A stretch of DNA of 11,804 bases from Nitrospirota bacterium (GTDB lineage Bacteria; Nitrospirota; Thermodesulfovibrionia; Thermodesulfovibrionales; Magnetobacteriaceae): NCBI GenBank assembly GCA_015233265.1, contig JADFXZ010000064.1, positions 1 through 11,804 of the forward strand. The letters run 5' to 3'. Shown here one piece after another: positions 1-6,529 of this stretch (position 1 is its first letter; each line of letters starts with the position of its first letter). The position numbers and the translations under genes were made by a program. The notes beneath the pieces are model-generated. The model was not told the DNA's origin, did not search any database, and worked only from the letters and a program-made list of their open reading frames with translations.

Positions 1-1659
1 GAGTGTTTTAATACAATGTCTGTAAAACTCAGGGAAACGTATTCAGAATTGGACAGTGAAATAAGGAAACGTAAAAAGAGCGAGGAATCGCTCAGAGACA
101 CCGGTAATAAACTTAACATGGTGCTTGACGCAGCTAGTATGGGCGATTGGGAGCTTGACTTAAGAACAATGACCTCGCAGCGGCGTTCGCTGAAACACGA
201 CCAGATTTTTGGATATACGGAACCGTTGCAAAGCTGGACTTATGATATGTTTCTGTCTCATGTTCATCCAGATGACCGTACACGCGCACAACAGTCTTTT
301 AATGACGCGATAAAGGACCATCATGGGACTATGGAGTGCCGTATTATTAGTGCGGATAATGAACAGCGGTGGAGTTGGTCACAAGTTATAACAGTAAGTG
401 ATTATTCAGGTAATCATATGCAAATGATTGGTATTGTTCAGGATATAACCGAGAGAAAGAACTTAGAGAAAAAGCTGGAAGATATTCGCTTACAACTCCA
501 GTCGATAATAGACAGTACCACAACCGTTATTTTTCTTAAAGACCTGCAGGGTAGATTTGTATTTATTAACAGCCAGTGTGAGATGCTTTTTCATCAAACT
601 AGGGAGAGTGTCGTTGGTAAAACCTACTACGATATCTTTCCTAAGGACATTGCCGGGTGTTTAACGGCAAATGATATGGAAGTGGAAACAAGGAAAGAGT
701 CTTTACAATTTGAAGAGACAGCGCAGTTTGAGGATGGTCTGCACACGTATGTTTCAGTGAAGTTTCCTATGTTTGATATAACGGGGAACATGTATGGCAT
801 ATGCGGCATAGCTACAGACATTACGCAACGTATAATAATGGAAGAGGAACTGAAGCAATTAAATACAAAGCTTGAGTCTAAGGTGGTCGAAGAGACTCAG
901 AAAAGACGGCAAAATGAACAAATATTAATTCAACAATCCAAGATGGCGGCAATGGGTGAGATGGTTGGACTAATTGCCCACCAATGGAGGCAGCCGCTAA
1001 ACGCAATTGCCTTAATCGTGCAGGATATAAAAGATGCTTATGCCTTCGGTGAGCTTAACGCGGAGTATATAAAACGCTCTGTAGATGTGACGATGGGACA
1101 AGCCGACTTTATGGCAAAAACGATAGATGATTTCAGAGATTTCTTCAAGCCATCGAAGGAAAAATTAAAATTCAATGTCAAAACAGCCATAGATGAACTC
1201 CTGTCGCTGTTTGAACCGCTGTTTAAGAGCAACTACGCGGCTGTTTCTATGACAGCGGAACAAACCACAGGACTGATAACACTTGGATACCCCAATGAGT
1301 TTAAACAGGTGATTCTAAACATTCTGACTAACTCAAGAGACGCAATTGTTTTAAAAAGACAATCTGACGCCTCACTAAAAGGGCAGATAGAAATAACAAT
1401 CGACGCTGTACAAGATAAGATAATAATTTCGATAAGAGATAATGGCGGCGGCATACCAGAACATCAGATAGAGAGAATCTTTGAAAACTACTATACGACA
1501 AAGGGAAAAGAGGGCACAGGTGTTGGACTCTATATGTCTAAAACGATAATCGAGACAAACATGGGTGGCAGCCTTACGGCCAGAAATATTGACGGAGGGG
1601 CAGAGTTTTTAATTACCTTAGGTGTTGCAGGTAATCAGTTAACAAACCCAGCGCTATAA
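1..1659 (+). CDS. Multi-PAS sensor histidine kinase, 5'-partial (HAMP tail-PAS-PAS-HisKA-HATPase_c)
   Basis: Membrane-linked two-component sensor kinase that autophosphorylates on His. The frame is open from base 1, and the residues before the first Met (16) continue into FNTMSVKLRETYSELDSEI, which reads like the end of a HAMP domain, so the true start and the sensor/membrane part lie left of the window. Numbering from Met16: PAS1 about 30-148, ending in the PAC-like GIVQDITERK; PAS2 about 155-275, ending GIATDITQR; coiled coil about 275-310; HisKA with phospho-acceptor His322 in AHQWRQPLNAI; N box N435/N439 (NILTNSRDAI); G1 box D475-NGGGIP; F box near FENYYTTK; G2 box GTGVGL 500-505. All catalytic boxes are present. 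HQWRQPL-type H boxes are common in orphan multi-sensor kinases. No response regulator follows within the window; the next genes face the opposite way. Signal and partner are unknown. Confidence 0.93.
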   Translation, partial: ECFNTMSVKLRETYSELDSEIRKRKKSEESLRDTGNKLNMVLDAASMGDWELDLRTMTSQRRSLKHDQIFGYTEPLQSWTYDMFLSHVHPDDRTRAQQSFNDAIKDHHGTMECRIISADNEQRWSWSQVITVSDYSGNHMQMIGIVQDITERKNLEKKLEDIRLQLQSIIDSTTTVIFLKDLQGRFVFINSQCEMLFHQTRESVVGKTYYDIFPKDIAGCLTANDMEVETRKESLQFEETAQFEDGLHTYVSVKFPMFDITGNMYGICGIATDITQRIIMEEELKQLNTKLESKVVEETQKRRQNEQILIQQSKMAAMGEMVGLIAHQWRQPLNAIALIVQDIKDAYAFGELNAEYIKRSVDVTMGQADFMAKTIDDFRDFFKPSKEKLKFNVKTAIDELLSLFEPLFKSNYAAVSMTAEQTTGLITLGYPNEFKQVILNILTNSRDAIVLKRQSDASLKGQIEITIDAVQDKIIISIRDNGGGIPEHQIERIFENYYTTKGKEGTGVGLYMSKTIIETNMGGSLTARNIDGGAEFLITLGVAGNQLTNPAL

Positions 1660-1765
1660 CAGACCATGTCTCAGGATAGTGAAGATACGACACGGTTGGG
1701 CTGGATTGCTCTGAAAGGACAGCACAGAGAAAAGGCCGAACTACTTTGTCTAGCATATCATTGGG

Positions 1766-1900
1766 CTAAGGTAACTCAACGTGTACTGCGTCGGCGTAGT
1801 AGAGGGGGCTGCCGCAGCGGCAGAAGCAGCTGCCCCGGCCGCCCCTGTTGTTCCACGTAGTAACGACATTTTTGCACCGTTTACAGGTGATTTTATACAT
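1766..1900 (-). CDS. 44-aa Cys-rich zinc-ribbon-like small protein
   Basis: Second gene of a tiny leftward operon. The ATG at 1900 is preceded by GGAGG (plus-strand CCTCC, 1909-1913) with 8-nt spacing; this SD touches the stop codon of the upstream gene, so the two are probably translationally linked. The 44 residues contain CKRC (Cys6, Cys9) and, after a Gly/Arg-rich turn, CFCRCGSPL (Cys25, Cys27, Cys29), followed by an acidic tail ending VELP. A CxxC plus CxCG layout is what small zinc ribbons use to bind one Zn ion; zinc binding is inferred. I do not recognise a family. It superficially resembles very short phage-type zinc-finger regulators, but that is not a homology claim. The alanine-rich reading on the opposite strand is its shadow. 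Confidence 0.62.
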   Translation of the reverse strand: MYKITCKRCKNVVTTWNNRGGRGSCFCRCGSPLYYADAVHVELP

Positions 1901-1912
1901 TGCCGCTGCCTC

Positions 1913-2053
1913 CTAGTTCGATGAGGAATTCTCGATGACAACAACAGGGTATTTGGTGTTTTCAATACTGGCTCTGGCCTCGGTGGCGCTTGATGCGGAA
2001 ATTGAGCCAGGAATCCAGCGCTCTCTGATGCGTGTGATGAAATAAAACGTCAT
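1913..2053 (-). CDS. 46-aa hypothetical small protein, first gene of a leftward operon
   Basis: The ATG at 2053 has a full AGGAGGT Shine-Dalgarno (plus-strand ACCTCCT, 2061-2067) at the ideal 7-nt spacing, and lies about 50 nt downstream of a good sigma70-like promoter (2111-2139). The product starts MTFYFITRIRERWIPGS, has a Ser/Ala-rich middle and a hydrophobic stretch KYPVVVIE near the C-terminus, ending in ENSSSN. There is no signal peptide, no convincing membrane segment and no Cys. Twelve bases separate its TAG from the ATG of the next gene. Family and function are unknown. The claim that it is a gene rests on promoter, SD, spacing and tandem arrangement, not on similarity. Confidence 0.6.
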   Translation of the reverse strand: MTFYFITRIRERWIPGSISASSATEARASIENTKYPVVVIENSSSN

Positions 2054-2060
2054 GCTGGTG

Positions 2061-2067
2061 ACCTCCT
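2061..2067 (-). promoter_or_regulatory. Shine-Dalgarno AGGAGGT of the 46-aa gene
   Basis: Reverse complement of ACCTCCT. It matches the anti-SD tail over seven bases and lies 7 nt before the ATG at 2053. It sets the start and is the strongest single sign that this short frame is translated. Confidence 0.7.
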
Positions 2068-2110
2068 ATATATATAATGAGTGTGCCGTGGGAATCCGGC
2101 TGATGGTATA

Positions 2111-2139
2111 ATGATAACACAATTGGAATTATTAGTCAA
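2111..2139 (-). promoter_or_regulatory. Sigma70-like promoter of the small two-gene operon
   Basis: On the minus strand: -35 TTGACT (plus 2134-2139), 17-bp spacer, -10 TATCAT (plus 2111-2116), each 5/6 to consensus, in an AT-rich setting. Expected transcription start is near 2104, giving a leader of about 50 nt that ends with AGGAGGT and the ATG at 2053. The plus strand also has TATAAT at 2107-2112, but no gene lies at a useful distance for it. Confidence 0.62.
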
Positions 2140-2227
2140 TAGCAATAAATATTATTATATTATTCGTTGGGCTTGTGTTGTGATACCAAAGTGTGTTCGT
2201 ATGAGTAAATTTTTTTGTTGATAGAAC

Positions 2228-2305
2228 CATCCTGAGCTTGTCGAAGGATGTCTGATTTACAAGAGATGCCAAATAAAAGGAGCATCCTTCGACAAGCTCA
2301 GGATG
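2228..2305. repeat. 78-bp unit with perfect 23-bp inverted arms (REPIN/MITE-like)
   Basis: The left arm 2228-2250 and right arm 2283-2305 are exact reverse complements over 23 bp and enclose 32 bp. Each arm is itself an imperfect hairpin with ends CATCCT and AGGATG; the core reads CTTCGACAAGCTCAGG on one strand. From general recollection, CTTCGACAAGCTCAGG-type sequences recur in many unrelated bacterial genomes as intergenic repeats. The pair could fold into a long cruciform or RNA stem. There is no coding capacity. Confidence 0.85.
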
Positions 2306-2407
2306 ATTCGAATATTTTTACTTCTATGAAAGCATTTTGGGTCATGTACAGGCGTAGCTGCGTCAGCTCCAAAGACAAAACCATCTTTTTTGCAGTAGAA
2401 TAACATC
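2306..2407. other. Intergenic stretch with no recognised gene
   Basis: A 25-codon plus-strand frame (2327-2404) and minus-strand frames running through it lack a ribosome site and resemble nothing I know. Together with the flanking repeat and Uma2 remnant it forms a non-functional spacer from about 2140 to 2828. Confidence 0.5.
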
Positions 2408-2713
2408 ATGGAATACGCGGAAGATGATTTAACGGAAATCATTAATGGGGTTGAAGTTCTGACTCATTCCCATGCTTATGAACAGCCTGATATGGGCTTA
2501 GGCTTAACTGAGATCATTGAAGGGGAGGTAGTTGCAGGGCAGTCCGTTTGGTAAACATCAGGATATTGTGGGTAATTTATACGCTATCATGCGCAGTTAC
2601 GTCAAGGCAAATAATTTGGGGAAACATCTCCATCTGCGGCAATAACCGGTGTGGCCGTCTCTAAGGTCATTGAAGGACTTCAATTTAATGTTGAGGATGT
2701 TTTCGAGGTCTGA
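2408..2713 (+). pseudogene. Uma2-family (DUF820) PD-(D/E)XK nuclease-like remnant
   Basis: Three pieces of one decayed gene. Frame A (2408-2554) gives LTEIIEGEVVAGQS, the EIIEGE entry strand of Uma2 proteins. A 1-nt slip near 2546 moves to the frame carrying KHQDIVGNLYAIMRSYVK and ANNLGK (to about 2624), the typical HQ-x-IVGNL helix. After that the central ~110 residues that hold the nuclease-like core are missing. The frame ending at the TGA at 2711-2713 gives a typical C-terminus, SKVIEGLQFNVEDVFEV. The first piece also holds an earlier EIING motif, perhaps from a second copy or a duplication. Intact members are about 190 aa and are scattered in large paralogous sets; their role is unsettled. 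A lost gene is far more likely than an expressed short protein. Confidence 0.72.
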
Positions 2714-2828
2714 GGTTTGAGTTTTGTAATGCAGGTCAGAGATGGCAGCCCCCTATTTGCCCGATGCATATTAAAAGTCTGGTCGCTATCCCCAATTTAG
2801 CCTATGCCAGCTTATATGACAATAATGT
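2714..2828. other. Spacer upstream of nfnA
   Basis: Short plus-strand frames are open here but have no SD, no recognisable motif and end at the nfnA promoter. I see nothing functional except the -10 element that follows. Confidence 0.4.
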
Positions 2829-2834
2829 TATAAT
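2826..2834 (+). promoter_or_regulatory. Extended -10 element (TGTTATAAT) of nfnAB
   Basis: Perfect TATAAT at 2829-2834 preceded by TGn. No good -35 is seen 16-18 bp upstream, as is usual for extended -10 promoters. The expected start of transcription is near 2841, only about 6 nt before the nfnA ATG (2847), which would make the messenger nearly leaderless. Confidence 0.5.
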
Positions 2835-2846
2835 TAACACCAGGCT

Positions 2847-3677
2847 ATGTTTGAGATAACGAGGATAGAGAACTTCTCACCCACAACATTCCTGTGGGAG
2901 GTGAGAGCACCGGAGATTGCACGGGCTGCAAGGCCGGGGCAGTTTGTAATTGTACACTGCGATGAGACCTCTGAGCGCATCCCCTTGACCATTGCCGATT
3001 TTGACGCCGATGCCGGTACTGTTACAATTGTTATTCAGGCGGCAGGAAAGACTACCCTTGATATGATGGCGTATAGGGCTGGAGACAGGATTGCCAACAT
3101 TGCCGGGCCGCTTGGTCAGCCGTCAGAGATTGAGAACTTCGGCACGGTGGTCTTAGTAGGCGGAGGGCTTGGCGTAGCACCGGTTTATCCCATACTTCGT
3201 GCTTTAAAAATAAGGGGTTGCCGCACAATTGCTATAATTGGCTTTAGAAATGAGTCTCTAATATTCTGGGAAGGGCGATTTCGTGATTACTCCGATGAGT
3301 TGATTATTGTTACCGATGACGGCTCATACGGCGAAAAGGGTTTAGTCACACAGCCATTGAAACGCCTCATCACAGAAAGACAAATAGACCGCGTCATTGC
3401 CATCGGCCCGCTTGTCATGATGAGGGCATCTGCCGAGACGACGCACCCCTTTAACATTCCAACGATGGTCTCGGTAAATCCAATAATGGTCGATGGGACG
3501 GGCATGTGCGGCAGCTGCCGCGTGTCCTTGGGTGACGAGGTAAAATTCGCCTGTATCGACGGCCCGGACATGGACGGGCATCTTGTCAATTTCGACGAAT
3601 TAATCATTCGCCAGAGGCGCTTTGTTAAATACGAAAGGCAATCTCTGCAATTACACGAAAAGAAATGTCAAAAATAG
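2847..3677 (+). CDS. nfnA: NfnA-type FAD/NAD(H)-binding subunit (sulfide/dihydroorotate dehydrogenase-like)
   Basis: Small subunit of cytoplasmic NADH-dependent reduced-ferredoxin:NADP+ oxidoreductase, a PyrK/ferredoxin-NADP reductase-fold flavoprotein that handles NAD(H). Seen in 276 aa: a flavin-binding beta-barrel with PGQFVIV (30-36) and RIPLTI (44-49), nucleotide-binding VGGGLGVAPVYP (104-115), and a C-terminal [2Fe-2S] site DGTGMCGSC...FACIDGP with Cys221, Cys224, Cys236 and Asp216; an Asp plus three Cys matches what I recall for NfnA. The start fits family N-termini, but the SD is weak. It overlaps nfnB by 13 bp, a gene pair typical of NfnAB. The same fold also serves as sulfide dehydrogenase or glutamate synthase-like partner; without GltB-type genes nearby I favour NfnA. 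Confidence 0.86.
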   Translation: MFEITRIENFSPTTFLWEVRAPEIARAARPGQFVIVHCDETSERIPLTIADFDADAGTVTIVIQAAGKTTLDMMAYRAGDRIANIAGPLGQPSEIENFGTVVLVGGGLGVAPVYPILRALKIRGCRTIAIIGFRNESLIFWEGRFRDYSDELIIVTDDGSYGEKGLVTQPLKRLITERQIDRVIAIGPLVMMRASAETTHPFNIPTMVSVNPIMVDGTGMCGSCRVSLGDEVKFACIDGPDMDGHLVNFDELIIRQRRFVKYERQSLQLHEKKCQK

Positions 3678-5032
3678 AGATAAAAAGGACACTGCCAGCT
3701 CACCTGCCCCCGCAGACGCGCCGTCATGATTTCAATGAGGTCGTCTGTGGATACACGGTGGAGGAGGCAGTCGCAGAAGCGGGCAGATGCCTCCAGTGTA
3801 AGAAGCCGCTGTGCATTACCGGCTGTCCGGTCAAAATAAATATAAAGGAATTCATTAACTTTATTGCTCAAAAGGATTATAAAAGCGCGTATAAAACAAT
3901 CACAGATGCCAACCTATTCCCGTCAATCACTGGGCGGGTATGTCCGCAGGAGAAGCAGTGTGAGGCGGCTTGTGTGCTTGGGAATAAGCGGGAACCGGTG
4001 TCTATTGGTCATCTGGAGCGATTTGTTGGTGACATGGCAAGGCGGGAAGCTTGGCATGAAATTCATGGCAGGCAGACGCTTCCTAAAAAGGCCGCCGTAG
4101 TTGGGTCAGGCCCGGCGGGGCTTGCATGTGCCTATGATTTGGCAAAGGCCGGACTAACTGTCATAGTGTATGAGGCCCTGCACTTGCCCGGTGGTGTGCT
4201 GACTTATGGGATACCTCAGTTTCGGCTGCCAAAGGAAATAGTCGATAGTGAGATAGAAAATCTAACGAGGCTTGGTGTAGAGATAAAGACAAACAGTGTA
4301 ATTGGCAGGATACACACAATCGAAGAGCTGATGACGCGCTTCGATGTGGTATTTATAGGGACAGGAGCTGGCTATCCGATGGGGCTGGCAGTTAAGGGGG
4401 ATGCGTTAAACGGCGTGATGTCAGCCAATGAGTTTTTGACCCGTGTCAATCTTATGCACGGGTATGATTTCCCCAGATATGGCACTCCTGTTGGAATAGG
4501 AAAGAATGTTGCGGTCATAGGCTGCGGCAACACTGCCATAGACGCAGCCCGAACCGCTATGCGCCTAAGACCAGACAATGTCTACATCGTATATAGAAAG
4601 AGATTAGAAGACAGCCCTGCCCGTAAGGAGGAACTCCGGCACGCTCAAGAAGAGGGCGTGCAGTTTGTCTGCCGCACCGAGACGAAAGAAATCTTATCTG
4701 ACGCTGAGGGCTGGGTCAGTGGGATGGACTGCCTCAGAAGCGATGAGGGCAGCTCAGCGAGTTTTCTTTTAGAAGTCGATACGGTAATCTACGCCCTTGG
4801 CACACTAGCCAACCCCATAATCTCAAGGACAACCCCCAAACTAAAAATCGACAAGGGCGGCTACATCTACACTGACAAAGACACGCTGATGACCTCAATC
4901 CCGGGCATATTTGCCGGAGGCGATAACACTAAAACCCAGGGGACATTCACCACAGTGATTCACGCGATGTCAACGGGAAGACGCGCAGCCAGGGGGATGC
5001 TTGAGTATTTGAACTTTTCAATCGAGGAATAA
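3665..5032 (+). CDS. nfnB: NfnB-type NADPH-binding flavoprotein (glutamate synthase small-subunit family)
   Basis: Large subunit of NfnAB: carries the bifurcating FAD, two [4Fe-4S] clusters and the NADP(H) site, coupling NADH plus reduced ferredoxin to NADP+. In 455 aa (family about 460-470): N-terminal cluster domain with CLQCKKPLCITGC (Cys42, 45, 50, 54) and CPQEKQCEAAC (Cys93, 99, 103); FAD motif VVGSGPAGLA (145-154) followed by an acidic E170; NADPH motif VIGCGNTAIDAA (284-295); C-terminal FAD-contact GIFAGGDNTKTQGT (414-427). The ATG at 3665 lies inside the end of nfnA, so translation is coupled. Often annotated as GltA/GltD or homotetrameric glutamate synthase small subunit; no large glutamate synthase subunit is present here, and the adjacent NfnA partner supports the NfnB assignment. 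Confidence 0.87.
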   Translation: MSKIEIKRTLPAHLPPQTRRHDFNEVVCGYTVEEAVAEAGRCLQCKKPLCITGCPVKINIKEFINFIAQKDYKSAYKTITDANLFPSITGRVCPQEKQCEAACVLGNKREPVSIGHLERFVGDMARREAWHEIHGRQTLPKKAAVVGSGPAGLACAYDLAKAGLTVIVYEALHLPGGVLTYGIPQFRLPKEIVDSEIENLTRLGVEIKTNSVIGRIHTIEELMTRFDVVFIGTGAGYPMGLAVKGDALNGVMSANEFLTRVNLMHGYDFPRYGTPVGIGKNVAVIGCGNTAIDAARTAMRLRPDNVYIVYRKRLEDSPARKEELRHAQEEGVQFVCRTETKEILSDAEGWVSGMDCLRSDEGSSASFLLEVDTVIYALGTLANPIISRTTPKLKIDKGGYIYTDKDTLMTSIPGIFAGGDNTKTQGTFTTVIHAMSTGRRAARGMLEYLNFSIEE

Positions 5033-5033
5033 A

Positions 5034-5108
5034 ATGTCTGATGTGGCAATTAAACCGTTGCGGATTTTCTTCAGCTACGGTCATGCGCATTGCCTCATTG
5101 ATTGGTAA
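5034..5108 (+). pseudogene. TIR-like N-terminal scrap (24 codons)
   Basis: It starts 1 base after the nfnB stop, with GAGGA of the nfnB end as a possible SD, and reads KPLRIFFSYGH, which resembles the first strand of bacterial TIR-domain proteins (FISYGHD-type), then loses similarity and stops. The next frame (5098-5172) contains GFIGRQWL, like the FVGREWL-type motif seen at the start of STAND NTPase modules. Together they could be two ends of a deleted TIR-STAND gene. Only about 20 residues support this, so it is tentative. Confidence 0.3.
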
Positions 5109-5123
5109 GGGGTTTATAGGGCG

Positions 5124-5300
5124 TCAGTGGCTGATTGATTTAGCTATGTCTTCTTTAGTTGCCATTTCATGACGAATGGCTATAATTTCTGCCTTAATTG
5201 AAAAGTCATTATTTAAGCCAACTTCTATTGATAACGGAATTTGAATCATCAACGCCGTCATCCCCCAGCTGTTACTGGATTGACAGACCAAAAAATACAT
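5124..5300 (-). CDS. Possible 58-aa hypothetical protein or coiled-coil gene remnant
   Basis: A minus-strand frame from the ATG at 5300 (internal Met codons at 5261 and 5249) to the TGA at 5124. The C-terminal part contains AEIIAIRHEMATKEDIAKS, which looks like the EMATKEDI coiled-coil repeats of small DUF1640-like proteins. The N-terminal part covers a repeat-like sequence (5256-5284) and is probably not coding. No convincing SD exists for any start. It overlaps the STAND-like scrap on the other strand; at most one is meaningful. Likely debris. Confidence 0.25.
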   Translation of the reverse strand: MYFLVCQSSNSWGMTALMIQIPLSIEVGLNNDFSIKAEIIAIRHEMATKEDIAKSISH

Positions 5301-5316
5301 AGTGCGTTTGCCCTGC

Positions 5317-5351
5317 CACCCCCACTGAGCATGGCGCTGTGTGGGGGGGTG
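5317..5351. terminator. GC-rich hairpin between convergent nfnAB and rhodanese
   Basis: CACCCCCA (5317-5324) pairs with the TGGGGGGGTG run at 5342-5351, leaving bulged G's and a loop of about 17 nt. No adjacent T-run is present on either strand, so it is at best an imperfect bidirectional terminator. A second small hairpin, CACCG-GCAA-CGGTG, lies at 5360-5373. The rest of 5109-5409 holds only gene scraps. Confidence 0.3.
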
Positions 5352-5409
5352 CTATATTGCACCGGCAACGGTGATTCCCTGCAGGAAGCAATCGCAGGCT
5401 ATGCGAAAC

Positions 5410-5886
5410 TCATCTCTCTATAGGATAGTTGGCCTTCACCCAGTCGGCTATTTTCATATCCACAGCGGTTACATTTGTAAACCCTACTTCCTGCAACGCC
5501 TTTGTAGTCAGGGCTGCCCTGCCTCCAAGTTTGCAGTAGATATAAATATGTAACGCTGTGTTTGTCTTGTCCGGAAATCCTGCAACGGCCTTCCATATCT
5601 TGAATTCGGCAAGCCCACGTGGGATGTTAACAGCTCCCGGCACGCGCCCGCTTGTAAATTCCTCCGGCTCTCTGGCGTCAATTATTATGGCGTCACCCTT
5701 GTTGTCAACTATCTTCTTAAACGCCTCCATATCAATAATCTTGATTTCCTTCTTGACTTTTGCCACAAGTTCATCAACCGATGCGGGCCACATCCTATCC
5801 GGTTTATCATCAGCTGCACATAGCGCCGGAACTACGGCAAATACAAATACTACCCATACTGCAACAACCATTTTCTTGAAACTCAT
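5410..5886 (-). CDS. Periplasmic rhodanese-like domain protein
   Basis: Single-domain rhodanese (sulfurtransferase fold), 158 aa, predicted to be exported. Residues 1-25 form a signal peptide: MSFKK, a hydrophobic core VVAVWVVFVFAVVPAL, then CAADD; there is no proper lipobox, so signal peptidase I cleavage near Ala24/25 is expected. The rhodanese domain spans about 48-156, with IIIDAREPEEFTSGRVPGAVNIPRG (positions 67-91) and the active-site loop YCKLGGRAAL, catalytic Cys118. The ATG at 5886 is chosen because AGGAG lies 8 nt upstream; a GTG at 5895 would sit directly on that SD. Its physiological sulfur donor or acceptor cannot be told from sequence; such proteins take part in periplasmic thiosulfate/sulfane sulfur handling. 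Monocistronic as far as seen. Confidence 0.88.
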   Translation of the reverse strand: MSFKKMVVAVWVVFVFAVVPALCAADDKPDRMWPASVDELVAKVKKEIKIIDMEAFKKIVDNKGDAIIIDAREPEEFTSGRVPGAVNIPRGLAEFKIWKAVAGFPDKTNTALHIYIYCKLGGRAALTTKALQEVGFTNVTAVDMKIADWVKANYPIER

Positions 5887-6106
5887 AACGCACACTCCTC
5901 TTTAAAACAGTATAAACCGGGAACCCCGATTGTGCGGCCTTGCTGCTGCCCCTTTTTCTTGTCTTGAATTACTTACTGATTTTCTGTTTTAACAATGCAC
6001 GCCACTGCCAAGTTCCCCTTTGTATGCCGAACCATCTGCCAAACTGTGAATATGTTACATCACGCACAGTTATATCTTCGCAGATTGGAAAACAAATTCG
6101 TCTAAG
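5887..6106. other. Divergent intergenic region without a recognised gene
   Basis: Separates the leftward rhodanese from the rightward DUF5808 gene. I found no tRNA, SRP RNA core, riboswitch or plausible small gene. A TATACT (minus strand, about 5908-5913) may be the rhodanese -10, but I see no matching -35. A long TTG-initiated frame on the plus strand has no SD. Confidence 0.45.
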
Positions 6107-6136
6107 TGGACTCACCCTGCCTGAAAGTAGTATATT
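6107..6136 (+). promoter_or_regulatory. Sigma70-like promoter of the DUF5808 gene
   Basis: -35 TGGACT (6107-6112), 18-bp spacer, -10 TATATT (6131-6136). Expected start near 6143, leaving a leader of about 50 nt that ends in a strong GGAGGAG SD (6183-6189), 6 nt before the ATG at 6196. Confidence 0.45.
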
Positions 6137-6195
6137 TTATCAGGTCGGATTTTTTCAAGAGGGTTAGAGGAATTCTGTAACTGGAGGAGTAAATA

Positions 6196-6438
6196 ATGGT
6201 GGATATTGACGAAATTAATAAATTAGAGTGGGAAAACTCTGCCAATTGGACATCGCCCGGGTTTTATTTCTCGAAGAAGGACAAAAGATGGATTGTTCCA
6301 AAAAGAAGCCCCTATTTGGGTTGGACGTTCAATATAGGAAATGTCAAAGGTGCATGGGCGATGATTCTTACATTTCTGGTGCCTGTATTAATTATGCTTG
6401 GCGTATTGATTTTTGCTGGCATCAAGACAGGGCATTGA
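6196..6438 (+). CDS. DUF5808 domain small membrane protein
   Basis: 80 aa. The N-terminal half carries the DUF5808 signature: WENSANW (12-18), FYFSKKDKRWIVPKR (23-37), then GWTFNIGN (42-49). The second half has one transmembrane helix, about 54-76 (WAMILTFLVPVLIMLGVLIF), with a short tail KTGH. Strong GGAGGAG SD and its own promoter. The domain has no known function; it is usually found at membrane-protein termini or as short stand-alone proteins like this. It converges on uvrA with 91 bp between the stops; no clear terminator is visible in that gap. Confidence 0.82.
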   Translation: MVDIDEINKLEWENSANWTSPGFYFSKKDKRWIVPKRSPYLGWTFNIGNVKGAWAMILTFLVPVLIMLGVLIFAGIKTGH

Positions 6439-6529
6439 TATATCATGGTAAGAGATTGGTATGTCAGTATTGGAATTACTGTAATTAAATACATGGCCGT
6501 TTTAAATCAGCCGGTCACAACAGAATAAC

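Noticed and set aside
1781..1924. Alanine-rich 47-codon plus-strand frame starting at GTG
   Set aside because: It is antisense to the zinc-ribbon-like gene; the Ala run is the complement of its Gly/Cys/Arg codons, and the minus strand has far better promoter and SD support.
1935..2045. 36-codon plus-strand frame with a hydrophobic N-terminus and a GAGGA upstream
   Set aside because: Antisense to the 46-aa gene, which has a stronger SD and a promoter; no plus-strand promoter at a suitable distance.
2257..2442. 61-codon minus-strand frame
   Set aside because: Runs through one arm of the inverted repeat and the Uma2 remnant, with no SD and no recognisable motif.
5887..5895. Upstream GTG start for the rhodanese gene
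   Set aside because: It would place the SD directly against the start codon; the ATG at 5886 has correct 8-nt spacing.
5887..6106. Possible SRP RNA, riboswitch or tRNA
   Set aside because: I looked for the SRP GGAAGCAGCC-type core, a T-arm and known aptamer cores on both strands and found none.
5940..6167. 75-codon plus-strand frame starting at TTG
   Set aside because: No SD, reads across the DUF5808 promoter, composition unlike a protein.
6445..6528. 27-codon plus-strand frame between DUF5808 and uvrA
   Set aside because: No SD, no motif, too short to support.
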